A DNA stretch of 64,000 nucleotides from Nocardia jinanensis (GTDB lineage: Bacteria; Actinomycetota; Actinomycetes; Mycobacteriales; Mycobacteriaceae), in contig NZ_BMMH01000001.1 of NCBI RefSeq assembly GCF_014645735.1, positions 496,001 through 560,000 of the forward strand, in the 5' to 3' direction. Position 1 is the first letter of the stretch. Each line of letters opens with the position of its first letter. Under the pieces are notes generated by a model that saw nothing but the letters and a program-made list of their open reading frames with translations, did not search any database and was not told where the DNA came from. Below are positions 48,568 to 56,574 of the stretch, piece by piece. A program made the position numbers and the translations under genes.

Positions 48568-50718
48568 ATGACCGCTGAAACCATCGCCCGGCAATGCACT
48601 CTGTGCGAGGCCCACTGCGGCATCCTGGTGACCGTCGAGGACACGAAAGTCGCCAAGATCGAAGGTAATCCCGACGATGTGCTGTCCAAGGGTTATATCT
48701 GCCCCAAGGCCACCGCCATGGCGGGGCTGCACGAAGATCCGGACCGGCTGCGCACCCCGATGCGCCGGGTCGGCGACACATTCGAGCCCATCGGCTGGGA
48801 CGAGGCGTTCCGCGAGATCGGCACCCGCCTGCGGCGGGTCCGCCGCGACCACGGACCGCATTCGGTGGGTATGTACCTGGGTAACCCGGCCGCGCACAAT
48901 TCGGCGATCATGTACGCCTTCGCACTGCGCACGGCGCTCATGACGCGCAACTTCTACACTGCCTCCTCGATCGACCAGTTCCCGCAGGAATTCGTGGCCT
49001 GGCAGATGTACGGGTCGAACTTCCTGATGCCCATCGCCGATATCGACCGCACCCACCGGATGGTGATCATCGGTGCCAATCCCGCGGTGTCCAATGGATC
49101 GGTCACCACCATGCCCGGCGCCCGTAACCGGATCAAGGAGGTGCGCGCCCGCGGCGGCAAGGTCGTCGTGATCGACCCCCGGCGCACCGAGACCGCCCGC
49201 TTGGCCGACGAACACGTATCCGTCCTGCCCGGTGGGGACCCGTACCTCCTGCTGGCCGTGCTGCACGTGCTGATCACCGAGGATCTGTGCGACCGGACCG
49301 CGGTCCGTACCCAGTGCACGGGTCTGGACGAGTTGCGGGAGCTGGTCACCGGCTTCACTCCCGAGGACGCCGCCCCCTACGCCGGCGTGGACGCCGAGAC
49401 GATCCGGCGCCTGGCCCGCGAGCACGCGGCCGCGAAATCGGCGGTGATGTACGCCCGGATCGGCGTATGCCAGACGCTGACCGGCACCGTTACCCACTGG
49501 CTGGTCAACACCATCAACGCGATCACCGGGAATCTGGACCATCCGGGCGGTCAGATGTATGCCACCCCGGCGGTGGATCTGCTGCCGCTGGCGCGCCGGA
49601 TGCCGCCGTACTACGGCGCCTGGACCGACCGCTCCGGGAAGTACAAATCGTTCCGGTTCGAACTGCCGGTCGCGGCGCTGGCCTCGGAAATCCTCGACGA
49701 GGGTCCGGACAAGATCCGCGCCATGATCACCTACGCCGGCAACCCGGTCCTGTCCACCCCGCAGCGCGGACAGCTCGACAAGGCGCTGGGGTCGCTGGAT
49801 TTCTATGTGGCCGTGGACATGTACATCACCGAGACCACCCGGCACGCCGACATCATCTTGCCACCGCTCTCGCCGCTCGAACGCGAGGACCTCGACATCC
49901 TGCTCACGATGTTCAGCGTGCACAACAACGTTCGCTTCAATACGCGGGCCGTGGCACCGGAGAACGACGGGCTCGAGGACTGGGAGATCATGGCGCGGTT
50001 GACCACCGAGATCCTGCCGCTCCCACTGCGTTCGCTCAGCGGCCGTGCTCTCAACGCGGTATTCGCCCGGTTCAGCCCGTTGCGAGCGGCGGCACTCGGT
50101 ATGGCGGTCGGACCACACGGCGTACTGCGCCGGGGACGTCAGGGCGTCACCCTGAAGAAGGTGCGGGAAGCGCGGGGCGGTATCGACCTCGGCCCGCTGC
50201 AGCCGCGCCTGCACTCCCTCATCGCCACCGCCGATCGCTTGGTCCAGCTGGCACCGCGGCAGTTCGTCATCGAAGCACGCCGGCTACTCGACGAGGCACA
50301 CGCCGGCGGCGCCGACCGCGACCAGGGTTTCGATCTGCGGCTCATCGGCCGCCGCCACCTGCGCAGCAACAATTCCTGGCTGCACAACGTGCCCTCGATG
50401 GTGAAGGGTCGCGACCGCTGTACCGCGCTCATGCACCCGCAGGACGCGGACGCCCGCGGACTGGCCGACGGCGGGCGGGTCACGGTGAGCTCACCCATCG
50501 GTTCCATCGTGGTCCCGGTGGAGATCAGCGACGAGATCCGGCCGGGTACGGTCGCCATCCCGCACGGCTGGGGTCACGGAGAACCGGGTGTGGGCTGGAC
50601 CGTCGCGGCCGCGGTACCGGGCGCGAATGTCAACCTGCTGCACGATCCGGAACAAGTGGACCGCATCTCCGGCAACGCCGCTGTGAACAGCACCTGGGTA
50701 AAGGTTCACGCTGTGTAG
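48568..50718 (+). CDS. Molybdopterin-dependent oxidoreductase
   Basis: 716-residue DMSO-reductase-family protein. An N-terminal [4Fe-4S] site C10-x2-C13-x3-C17 with C45 in KGYICPKA, molybdopterin domains through MYLGNPAAHNSAIMYA, VIIGANPAVSNGS, VIDPRRTETARLADE and a C-terminal beta-barrel (NNSWLHNVPSMVKGRDRC, IPHGWGHGEPG). No Tat signal, so probably cytoplasmic. It resembles Rv0197-type enzymes of unknown substrate. No partner subunits adjacent. ATG 48568 follows GAAGGTGATG. Confidence 0.88.
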   Translation: MTAETIARQCTLCEAHCGILVTVEDTKVAKIEGNPDDVLSKGYICPKATAMAGLHEDPDRLRTPMRRVGDTFEPIGWDEAFREIGTRLRRVRRDHGPHSVGMYLGNPAAHNSAIMYAFALRTALMTRNFYTASSIDQFPQEFVAWQMYGSNFLMPIADIDRTHRMVIIGANPAVSNGSVTTMPGARNRIKEVRARGGKVVVIDPRRTETARLADEHVSVLPGGDPYLLLAVLHVLITEDLCDRTAVRTQCTGLDELRELVTGFTPEDAAPYAGVDAETIRRLAREHAAAKSAVMYARIGVCQTLTGTVTHWLVNTINAITGNLDHPGGQMYATPAVDLLPLARRMPPYYGAWTDRSGKYKSFRFELPVAALASEILDEGPDKIRAMITYAGNPVLSTPQRGQLDKALGSLDFYVAVDMYITETTRHADIILPPLSPLEREDLDILLTMFSVHNNVRFNTRAVAPENDGLEDWEIMARLTTEILPLPLRSLSGRALNAVFARFSPLRAAALGMAVGPHGVLRRGRQGVTLKKVREARGGIDLGPLQPRLHSLIATADRLVQLAPRQFVIEARRLLDEAHAGGADRDQGFDLRLIGRRHLRSNNSWLHNVPSMVKGRDRCTALMHPQDADARGLADGGRVTVSSPIGSIVVPVEISDEIRPGTVAIPHGWGHGEPGVGWTVAAAVPGANVNLLHDPEQVDRISGNAAVNSTWVKVHAV

Positions 50719-50759
50719 GAGGAGATCCGGCTACCGCATCACGCCTCCGGTGGCGCACA

Positions 50760-50990
50760 TCAGTCTGTCTCGACCGTATCGAGCAGGATCTTCAGCAGGT
50801 CCTCGGGGTTGTCCCGCATGAGGTTGTGCCCGCCGTCCAGCGCGTACGTGGTCCATCCGGGGTCTCGGCTCAGTCGCGCGTGAACGCCGGTGAACGGTGA
50901 ATGCGTTTGCCATCCGGCGGCATAGACGTAGGTCCGGCTCCGGATATGGGTGAGGTCGCCCGAGTGGTTGCGCGGCCGGGGTGCGGTCTT
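50760..50990 (-). pseudogene. Remnant of an alpha/beta hydrolase (C-terminal end only)
   Basis: The minus-strand frame ending at the TGA 50760-50762 reads SRTYVYAAGWQTHSPFTGVH, ARLSRDPGWTTYALDGGHNL, MRDNPEDLLKILL. This is the typical last 65-70 residues of an alpha/beta hydrolase, with the catalytic His in GGHNLM. The nucleophile and core are missing; upstream sequence runs directly into the end of the GNAT gene. It reads as a truncated gene left by deletion. Confidence 0.6.
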
Positions 50991-51015
50991 TACGACAGCA
51001 CGCTTCGGGGACCGA

Positions 51016-51660
51016 TCAGACCTCTCCGGGTGATCGCGCGGCGTCGGGCCCAGGCGCGATATCCTGCACGAGCTTCATCGACAGGAGCTCGGAGAATCCG
51101 GCACGTCGGGCGAAGCGCGCCTTCCGGCGCTTGTACACCGTGAAACCGAGCTTGGTGTAAACGCTGAGAGCAGGTGCGTTGGTGTCCTTGATGTCTTCGA
51201 GCACATACTCGCGATATCCGGGGTGCGCCAGCAGGTGACGCAGCAACGCGGTCGCGACGCCGTGACCCTGATAGGCCGGCTCGGTGGCGACGAACCCGAT
51301 CTCGGCGAGGCCGGGCCGGGCGCCGTCGTAGGCGCGCATGAACCATCTCCGGATCACCACATAGCCGAGCAGCCCGCGGGCCGGTCCGAGGTGGCGCCGG
51401 ATCTCGCGCCATCGCGGCGCGAACAGTGTCTGGTCACCCTCGGTGAGCGAGGCGAGACCGGCGGGCTCTCCGTCCACGAGCGCGATATAGAACCGTTCGA
51501 GCAGCAGCATATGTTCGAACGCGTCGGCCAGCTTGCCGGTGTCGCGCGAGAACGCGACGAAGTCTTCCGCGAAGCCGCGCACATAGACCTCGGTGACGCG
51601 GCGGCGGTAGTCCTCGCCGAGCTCGTCTCCCCGCACGACCACGACCATCGTCTCGACCAT
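51016..51660 (-). CDS. GNAT family N-acetyltransferase
   Basis: 214 residues. Acetyl-CoA loop AYQGHGVATALLRHLLAHP near residue 135 (the Q/RxxGxG/A motif), preceded by AEIGFVATEP, and followed by EDIKDTNAPALSVYTKLGF, a standard GNAT end. Substrate unknown. The start may be ATG 51660 or a few codons later. Its 3' end abuts the hydrolase remnant. Confidence 0.85.
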   Translation of the reverse strand: MVETMVVVVRGDELGEDYRRRVTEVYVRGFAEDFVAFSRDTGKLADAFEHMLLLERFYIALVDGEPAGLASLTEGDQTLFAPRWREIRRHLGPARGLLGYVVIRRWFMRAYDGARPGLAEIGFVATEPAYQGHGVATALLRHLLAHPGYREYVLEDIKDTNAPALSVYTKLGFTVYKRRKARFARRAGFSELLSMKLVQDIAPGPDAARSPGEV

Positions 51661-51833
51661 CTCTGTCCACTCCGCCTGTCACGCACCTGTACGGGTTCGA
51701 CCATATCCGCCGGCGACTCTCCCCGGAGGACGCCCACGCCGCCCGCACGTCTTCCGGCGAAGCACGTCTTCCGGCGAACGAGACGAGCACATCGGCCGAG
51801 CGGTCCGTACCGAGCTCGGGCAGGATGGGCTTC

Positions 51834-52385
51834 ATGCCGATCACAGAACTCGCCGCGACGACCGCTCTCGTCGTCGTCGACGTGCAATCGGGAACGTTGC
51901 CCAATGCGCGATCGGTCCCCGGGGATCAGCTGCTCGACCGTGTTTCCGCGCTGCTCACCGGATTCCGCAAGGCAGGCCACACTGTTGTGCACCTGGTCAC
52001 GACCGGCACTCCGGACGGTCGGACCCAGCATGCGGAGACGGGACAGAGCTGGAGCGAGGATCAGATCCGTATTCCTCCGGAAGCCGCACCCTCCGGGAAC
52101 GAGTCGGTCCTGCGCCGACGGGCCTGGAGCGGGTTCAGCGGCACCGACCTCGAACAGCGGTTGCGCGCCGCCGGGATCACCACGGTCGTCGTGGCGGGGT
52201 TGGCGACCACCTTCGGTGTCGAATCGACCGCACGCAGCGCCTACGATCTGGGCTTCGATGTGGTCGTGGCCGCCGACGCCGTATCGGACCCCGACCCCAC
52301 CGGTCACGAAAGGTCGCTGACCCGGGTGTTTCCAGTACTCGGACAGGTTGTTACAGCCGACGAAATCCTCAATCTGATCACTTAG
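51834..52385 (+). CDS. Isochorismatase-fold protein lacking the catalytic Cys and Lys
   Basis: 183 residues of the cysteine hydrolase/isochorismatase superfamily. The Asp of the triad is present (LVVVDVQSG, Asp 16), but the Cys in the GxATxxCVxxTA motif is Gly 128 (GLATTFGVESTAR) and the Lys segment reads LRRRAWSGF (Arg). The fold markers otherwise are intact. It is unlikely to work by the usual mechanism; it may bind a ligand or be decaying. ATG 51834 follows AGGATGGG; ATG 51825 is the alternative. Confidence 0.78.
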   Translation: MPITELAATTALVVVDVQSGTLPNARSVPGDQLLDRVSALLTGFRKAGHTVVHLVTTGTPDGRTQHAETGQSWSEDQIRIPPEAAPSGNESVLRRRAWSGFSGTDLEQRLRAAGITTVVVAGLATTFGVESTARSAYDLGFDVVVAADAVSDPDPTGHERSLTRVFPVLGQVVTADEILNLIT

Positions 52386-52563
52386 CGCGGGTTCGCGGAG
52401 ACGAACCCGCGCGCCAGAGCCGGCGTCTGTCGGCCTGAGGCATCCGTCCGCAGTCCCTGGATCACTGCGTAACACCGCTGTTGGATCATTCGGTGACCGG
52501 CCCGGAGGCCGGGGACGGTAGGGGTGGTCCGGCGTCGAAGTGGTCGACCGGTGTGCGCTCGCT

Positions 52564-53445
52564 TCATCCGAGGACGGCGGTGAGGTCGAGGTGTGTGAGC
52601 CGGTCGTGGTCGGAGAGAATGTCGATGGCGGTGATGCGGCCGTCGGCGACAGTGAAGCCGATGATGGAGAACAGGTTGCCGTCGAGGGTGTTGACCAGTC
52701 CTGGGCCGCCGTTGACGACGGCGGGGTGCACGGTACAGAGAGTGGCCATGCGCTGGAAGGTTTCGGCTCGACCGGCGACGGCGGTGGCCCCGCGGATCAC
52801 GCGCATCACCTCGCCCCCATCGGTGCGCAACACCACATCGGGGTCGAGCATGCGTAGTAGTTCGTCGAAGTCGCCGCCGCGTGCGGCGGTGAGGAATGCG
52901 GCGACGACACGGCGTTGACGCGGTAGGTCGGGAGCAGCGGCCGGGGTCGCGCCCTGGACTCGGCGCCGCGCTCGGCTGGCCAGTTTCTTGGCGGTCTGCG
53001 GAGTACGGCCGACAATGGGCGCGATCTGCTCGTATGGCATGGCGAACATATCGTGCAGGACGAAGGCGAGTCGTTCGGCCGGGCTCAGCGATTCCAGCAC
53101 GACCAGTAGCGCCAACCCGACCGAGTCGGCGAGCAGCGCTTCGTGTTCCGGGTCTGGTGTGGTTTCGCTGGTGATCACCGGATCGGGCAGATGCTCGGCG
53201 TCCAGGGGTTCTTCGTGGCGGGTTCTGCGGATGCGCAGCATGTCCAGGCAGACCCGTCCGACGACGGTGGTGAGCCAGCCGCCGAGGTTGCCGACGTCGG
53301 TGGTGTCGGTGCGGGACAGCCGCAGCCAGGCCTCCTGTACCGCGTCGTCGGCGTCGTTGAGCGACCCGAGCATCCGGTAGGCGACCGCCCGCAAGTGGGT
53401 GCGGTGCTCTTCGAACCGGTCGGCCGGCAAGTGCTCATCGTGCAC
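52564..53445 (-). CDS. ECF41-type sigma factor with SnoaL-like C-terminal domain
   Basis: 293 residues, SigJ-like. Sigma region 2 at residues 10-75 (AYRMLGSLNDADDAVQEAWL), region 4 at 115-165 (LSPAERLAFVLHDMFAMPYE, IAPIVGRTPQTAKKLASRAR), then a SnoaL/NTF2-like domain from about 175, with RTDGGEVMRV near the position of the DGGGK motif and a final LSDHDRLTHL near the NPDKL motif of ECF41. That domain both restrains and assists the sigma. GTG 53445 with GAGGAGGA. Its promoter motif matches that of the facing operon. Confidence 0.9.
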   Translation of the reverse strand: MHDEHLPADRFEEHRTHLRAVAYRMLGSLNDADDAVQEAWLRLSRTDTTDVGNLGGWLTTVVGRVCLDMLRIRRTRHEEPLDAEHLPDPVITSETTPDPEHEALLADSVGLALLVVLESLSPAERLAFVLHDMFAMPYEQIAPIVGRTPQTAKKLASRARRRVQGATPAAAPDLPRQRRVVAAFLTAARGGDFDELLRMLDPDVVLRTDGGEVMRVIRGATAVAGRAETFQRMATLCTVHPAVVNGGPGLVNTLDGNLFSIIGFTVADGRITAIDILSDHDRLTHLDLTAVLG

Positions 53446-53477
53446 GGGAGTCCTCCTCGATGTCGTCCCCTATCGAT

Positions 53478-53504
53478 GACGAATCGGCGGCGGGAAACGT
53501 GACC
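53478..53504 (-). promoter_or_regulatory. ECF41-type promoter of the sigma gene
   Basis: On the minus strand: GGTCACG, 16 bases, CGTC; the CGTC ends 33 bp before the sigma start. It closely resembles the ECF41 promoter (TGTCACA and CGTC boxes), indicating autoregulation. Confidence 0.7.
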
Positions 53505-53615
53505 GTATTCATTCGCGGGTTCGGCGCACACCGGCGGGGATCGGGTGGCCGACCCGCGTCCGGACTCGGTCCCGAAGGCTCTCCTGGCGCCGGGACCAGC
53601 AAATTTCCGTGCTGC

Positions 53616-53642
53616 GGTCACGTTCTGTTCACGCCGTACGTC
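53616..53642 (+). promoter_or_regulatory. ECF41-type promoter of the serine hydrolase operon
   Basis: On the plus strand: GGTCACG, 16 bases, CGTC, the same boxes and spacing as the promoter on the other strand at 53478-53504. It lies 95 bp before the GTG start at 53738. Confidence 0.7.
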
Positions 53643-53737
53643 AGGTCAGCAGAACACGAACCGCGACGGCCGCCGCGGCTGGTCGGCTCTCGACCGGGCG
53701 AGGCCGCGCGGACCTGCTGTCGAAGGGAAGCATCACT

Positions 53738-54910
53738 GTGAACACGATCGAGATACACGGCACTGTCGCCGAAGGGTTCGAACAGGTGCGCGCCGAATTC
53801 GCCGCCGTCGTCGCCGAGGAGGACGGGGAATCGGGCGCGCAACTGGCCGCTTTCGTCCGCGGCCGGAAAGTGGTGGACCTGTGGGCCGGGCGGCAGGTTT
53901 CGGGCACCACGCTGACCGGTCTCCATTCGACGAGCAAGGGCGCTGCCGGCCTGGTGGTGGCGCTGCTGATCCAGGACGGCGCCCTCGACGTCGACCAGCC
54001 GGTCGCCCGCTACTGGCCGCGGTTCGCCACAGCGGGTAAGGAGCACATCACCGTGCGGGATGTACTCGTGCACCGATCCGGGATCATCGGGGCCGACGGC
54101 GGATTCACCGTCGCCGAACTCGCCGACGAGCAGGTCGTCGCCGAACGACTGGTGGGGCAGCGCCCCTTCTTCGCACCGGGCGCGGTGCACGGCTACGGCG
54201 GTTTCGTCACCTATGCCATCGTCGGTGCGGTGGTGGCAGCGGTCACCGGCAGTACCGTGCAGCAGCTGTTCGAGCAGCGCATCCGCGCACCCCACGGACT
54301 GGACGTGTACCTCGGTCTGCCCGCCGAACTCGATCACCGGTACCTGCCGATCCTGCCGTGGCGCGCGAGCCCGGAGATGGAAGCGGCTTTCGTGGCGAAC
54401 TCACCCAACCCGCACGGTATCGCGGGCATCTCCTACAACCTCAACGCACGCGGTTTCACCGCCGCCGACGTCATGGCACTGCCCAACGATACGACGCTGC
54501 GCCGACTCGGTCCGGGCTCCGTGGGCGGCGTAGGAAGCGCGCACGGCCTGGCAGCGATGTATGCGGCGGCCACCACCGGCATCGACGGCCGGGATCCGCT
54601 GCTGTCCCTGGAAACCATCGCCACCATCTCCGCGATTCATTCCAGCGGCGCGGATCTGGTGCGCGGAGATCGCGCACCCTACGCATTGGGTTTCGAAGCG
54701 AAAAGCCTTCTGTATCCGTTCCTCGGCGCATACGCCTTCGGACACACCGGCTCCGCGGGCTCGGACGGATTCGCCGATCCGCACAGCGGTCTGAGCTACG
54801 GCTACACCCGCCGCCGCGCCGCCTTCGCGTTCGATGCCCCCGAGAACGCACGGCTCGCCGCCGTCGTTCACCGTGCCGCGACCGCCACCGATTTCGCCTC
54901 GGCCGCCTGA
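53738..54910 (+). CDS. Serine beta-lactamase-family hydrolase (esterase/class C-like)
   Basis: 390 residues. Nucleophile motif S64-T-S-K67 in LHSTSKGAAG, second motif region GYGGFVTYAIVG near residue 150, and HTG-like FGHTGSAGSDG near 335. No signal peptide, so cytoplasmic, as for EstB-type esterases; an esterase role is more likely than antibiotic cleavage. GTG 53738 with GAAGGGAAG upstream. First gene of the operon facing the ECF41 sigma gene, followed by a DoxX-like and a carboxymuconolactone decarboxylase-family gene. Confidence 0.87.
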   Translation: MNTIEIHGTVAEGFEQVRAEFAAVVAEEDGESGAQLAAFVRGRKVVDLWAGRQVSGTTLTGLHSTSKGAAGLVVALLIQDGALDVDQPVARYWPRFATAGKEHITVRDVLVHRSGIIGADGGFTVAELADEQVVAERLVGQRPFFAPGAVHGYGGFVTYAIVGAVVAAVTGSTVQQLFEQRIRAPHGLDVYLGLPAELDHRYLPILPWRASPEMEAAFVANSPNPHGIAGISYNLNARGFTAADVMALPNDTTLRRLGPGSVGGVGSAHGLAAMYAAATTGIDGRDPLLSLETIATISAIHSSGADLVRGDRAPYALGFEAKSLLYPFLGAYAFGHTGSAGSDGFADPHSGLSYGYTRRRAAFAFDAPENARLAAVVHRAATATDFASAA

Positions 54911-54955
54911 CTTCCCGCCCGGACCAGCCTCTTCACCTCCAGGAGCACCGCGATC

Positions 54956-55402
54956 ATGTCCACTCGCACCACCTCGATAATCCGTTCCCGCGGCCTGAGC
55001 CTCGCGCGCTGGGTACCCGTGGCCGCAGTGCTGGCCGAGACCGCGGTCGGCGCCTACTGGGACCTCGCCCGGATCTCCTATGTGCGCGAATCATTCGACC
55101 ACCTCGGCTACCCCATGTACTTCGCCACCATCCTCGGCGGCGCCAAAACCGCCGCGCTCGTCGCGATCCTCACCCCCGGCCACCCCCGGACGAAGGAATG
55201 GGCCTACGCCGGGCTGGTCTTCGTCTACGGCGGCGCCGCCGTATCGCATATGGCCGCCGGTGACGGCCCCGACAAGTGGGCCGCGCCGCTGTTCTTCACC
55301 GCCGCGACCTTCGCCGCCCGCGCCCGGCTGCCCCGAGGCGGCTCCACCACCACCGTGCCGCGCGCACTGGGGGGCACCCGCCGGCTCCCCCAGCACCCCT
55401 GA
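54956..55402 (+). CDS. DoxX-like membrane protein
   Basis: 148 residues with four hydrophobic helices: WVPVAAVLAETAVGAYWDL, then LGYPMYFATILGGAKTAALV, YAGLVFVYGGAAVSHMAAG and APLFFTAATFAARA. The GYP...ILGGAK...E..YAG pattern is that of DoxX-like family proteins. ATG 54956 follows CCAGGAGCA. Second gene of the ECF41-linked operon; its role is unknown but proteins of this type often accompany ECF41 sigma factors. Confidence 0.82.
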   Translation: MSTRTTSIIRSRGLSLARWVPVAAVLAETAVGAYWDLARISYVRESFDHLGYPMYFATILGGAKTAALVAILTPGHPRTKEWAYAGLVFVYGGAAVSHMAAGDGPDKWAAPLFFTAATFAARARLPRGGSTTTVPRALGGTRRLPQHP

Positions 55403-55452
55403 CCCGATCGCCCCGCCACAAGATTCATCACAAGAGAGGGAAACCCACAACC

Positions 55453-55965
55453 ATGAACGCGAAAACCACCACACAGCAGCACAGCGGCTCCCGGCTCCCG
55501 AACCCGCAGCAGCTCGTCCCCGCACTCGGCGCAATCGGTGCGGCGCTGTTCGAGGCCACCGGCAACGGAGCGATCCCGCGCACCACGATCGGCTTGGTCC
55601 AGTTGCGCGCCGGCCAGATCGTCGGTAGCACCTACCTGGCTGTTCTGCATGCGGGCAACCTGCGCACTGCCGGTGAATCCGAGGAACGCATCGTCGCGGT
55701 GGCGACCTGGCGCGACGCCCCGTATTTCACCGACGCCGAACGGACCGCACTGGACCTGGTCGAGGCGGTCCTGCAACCGGCGTCGCACGGTGAGCGGGTG
55801 CCCGAGCAGCTCTACACCCGCGTGTCCGAACACTACGACGACACTGCCCTGGCCACGCTGGCGATGGTCATCGGCCAGGTGAACTTCTTCGTGCCACTGG
55901 CGCTCATCGGCAAGCCGCTGCCCGGCCGCTCGCCCGCCGAACAGTGGACACCTCGATCGGCCTGA
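55453..55965 (+). CDS. Carboxymuconolactone decarboxylase family protein
   Basis: 170 residues, AhpD/CMD-like helical fold (AIPRTTIGLVQLRAGQIVGSTYLAVLHAGNL, in parts, near residues 40-70; DAPYFTDAERTALDLVEAV near 95). The active-site pair CxxC usual in peroxidase-type members is here IVGS followed by TYLAVLH, with no Cys, so peroxidase activity is doubtful. CMD-family proteins are the classic partner of ECF41 sigma factors. ATG 55453 with GAGAGGGAAA upstream. Confidence 0.87.
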   Translation: MNAKTTTQQHSGSRLPNPQQLVPALGAIGAALFEATGNGAIPRTTIGLVQLRAGQIVGSTYLAVLHAGNLRTAGESEERIVAVATWRDAPYFTDAERTALDLVEAVLQPASHGERVPEQLYTRVSEHYDDTALATLAMVIGQVNFFVPLALIGKPLPGRSPAEQWTPRSA

Positions 55966-55981
55966 TGATTCGGCACCATCG

Positions 55982-56017
55982 GCTGCGGGGCCGGGCGATA
56001 TGCCCCGGCCCTGCAGC
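55982..56017. terminator. Hairpin terminator
   Basis: GCTGCgGGGCCGGG / CCCGGCCCtGCAGC, one mismatch, loop of about 8 bases, followed by TTT, between the convergent CMD-family gene (ends 55965) and the MmcQ/YjbR gene (ends 56150). Confidence 0.75.
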
Positions 56018-56149
56018 TTTGCCGCCGCCGTGCCCACGCGAGAACCGCACCGACGGTCATTGTCACCGTGCCGCGCGGCGGCAGCTCGAACGACCGAATG
56101 CTGCGCGATGATCTCACCATCGACGGGCGCGGCGCCCTGCCTCGACCGC

Positions 56150-56506
56150 CTACTCGTTGTCGTCGGCGCGCTCCCGGGCCCGGCGCAGTCTCGCTGGGGC
56201 GACCAGCCACCAAGCAGCGTCCAGGAGTTCCCGGAGCTGCTCCGGATCGACGCGGTCGAGATCGATGAGAATGTAGGGGTAGCCGTCGTAGTGCGGGGTG
56301 GTGTAGAAAGCCGGGTCGCCGGAGGCCAGCAGCGCCTCCTTCTCCACCCTCTCGCAGCGCAGCGCCAGACCGCCCTCGGCCTCGGTGCGCAACCGCGCGA
56401 AACTCTTACCGGCCGCTTTGAGCGCGGGGGTGCGGTAGGAGGTCGACTCGGCGACCTCCGGCAGTTCCGCGGCCTGCCGTACCACGTGCGCCCAGGTGGT
56501 ACCCAT
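56150..56506 (-). CDS. MmcQ/YjbR family protein
   Basis: 118 residues: ELPEVAESTSYRTPALKAAG near the start, GKSFARLRTEAEGGLALRC, and HYDGYPYILIDLDRVDPEQL with ELLDAAWWLVAP at the end. This is the double-wing YjbR fold, DNA-binding-like but without proven function. ATG 56506 chosen; sequence upstream of it does not fit the family. Confidence 0.85.
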   Translation of the reverse strand: MGTTWAHVVRQAAELPEVAESTSYRTPALKAAGKSFARLRTEAEGGLALRCERVEKEALLASGDPAFYTTPHYDGYPYILIDLDRVDPEQLRELLDAAWWLVAPARLRRARERADDNE

Positions 56507-56574
56507 GCGCCAAGTGTGCCGCGCGCGGGCGCGGCAGGCTTGGAAATTCGTCGCCGATCGCCCGCGCCGGGCGA

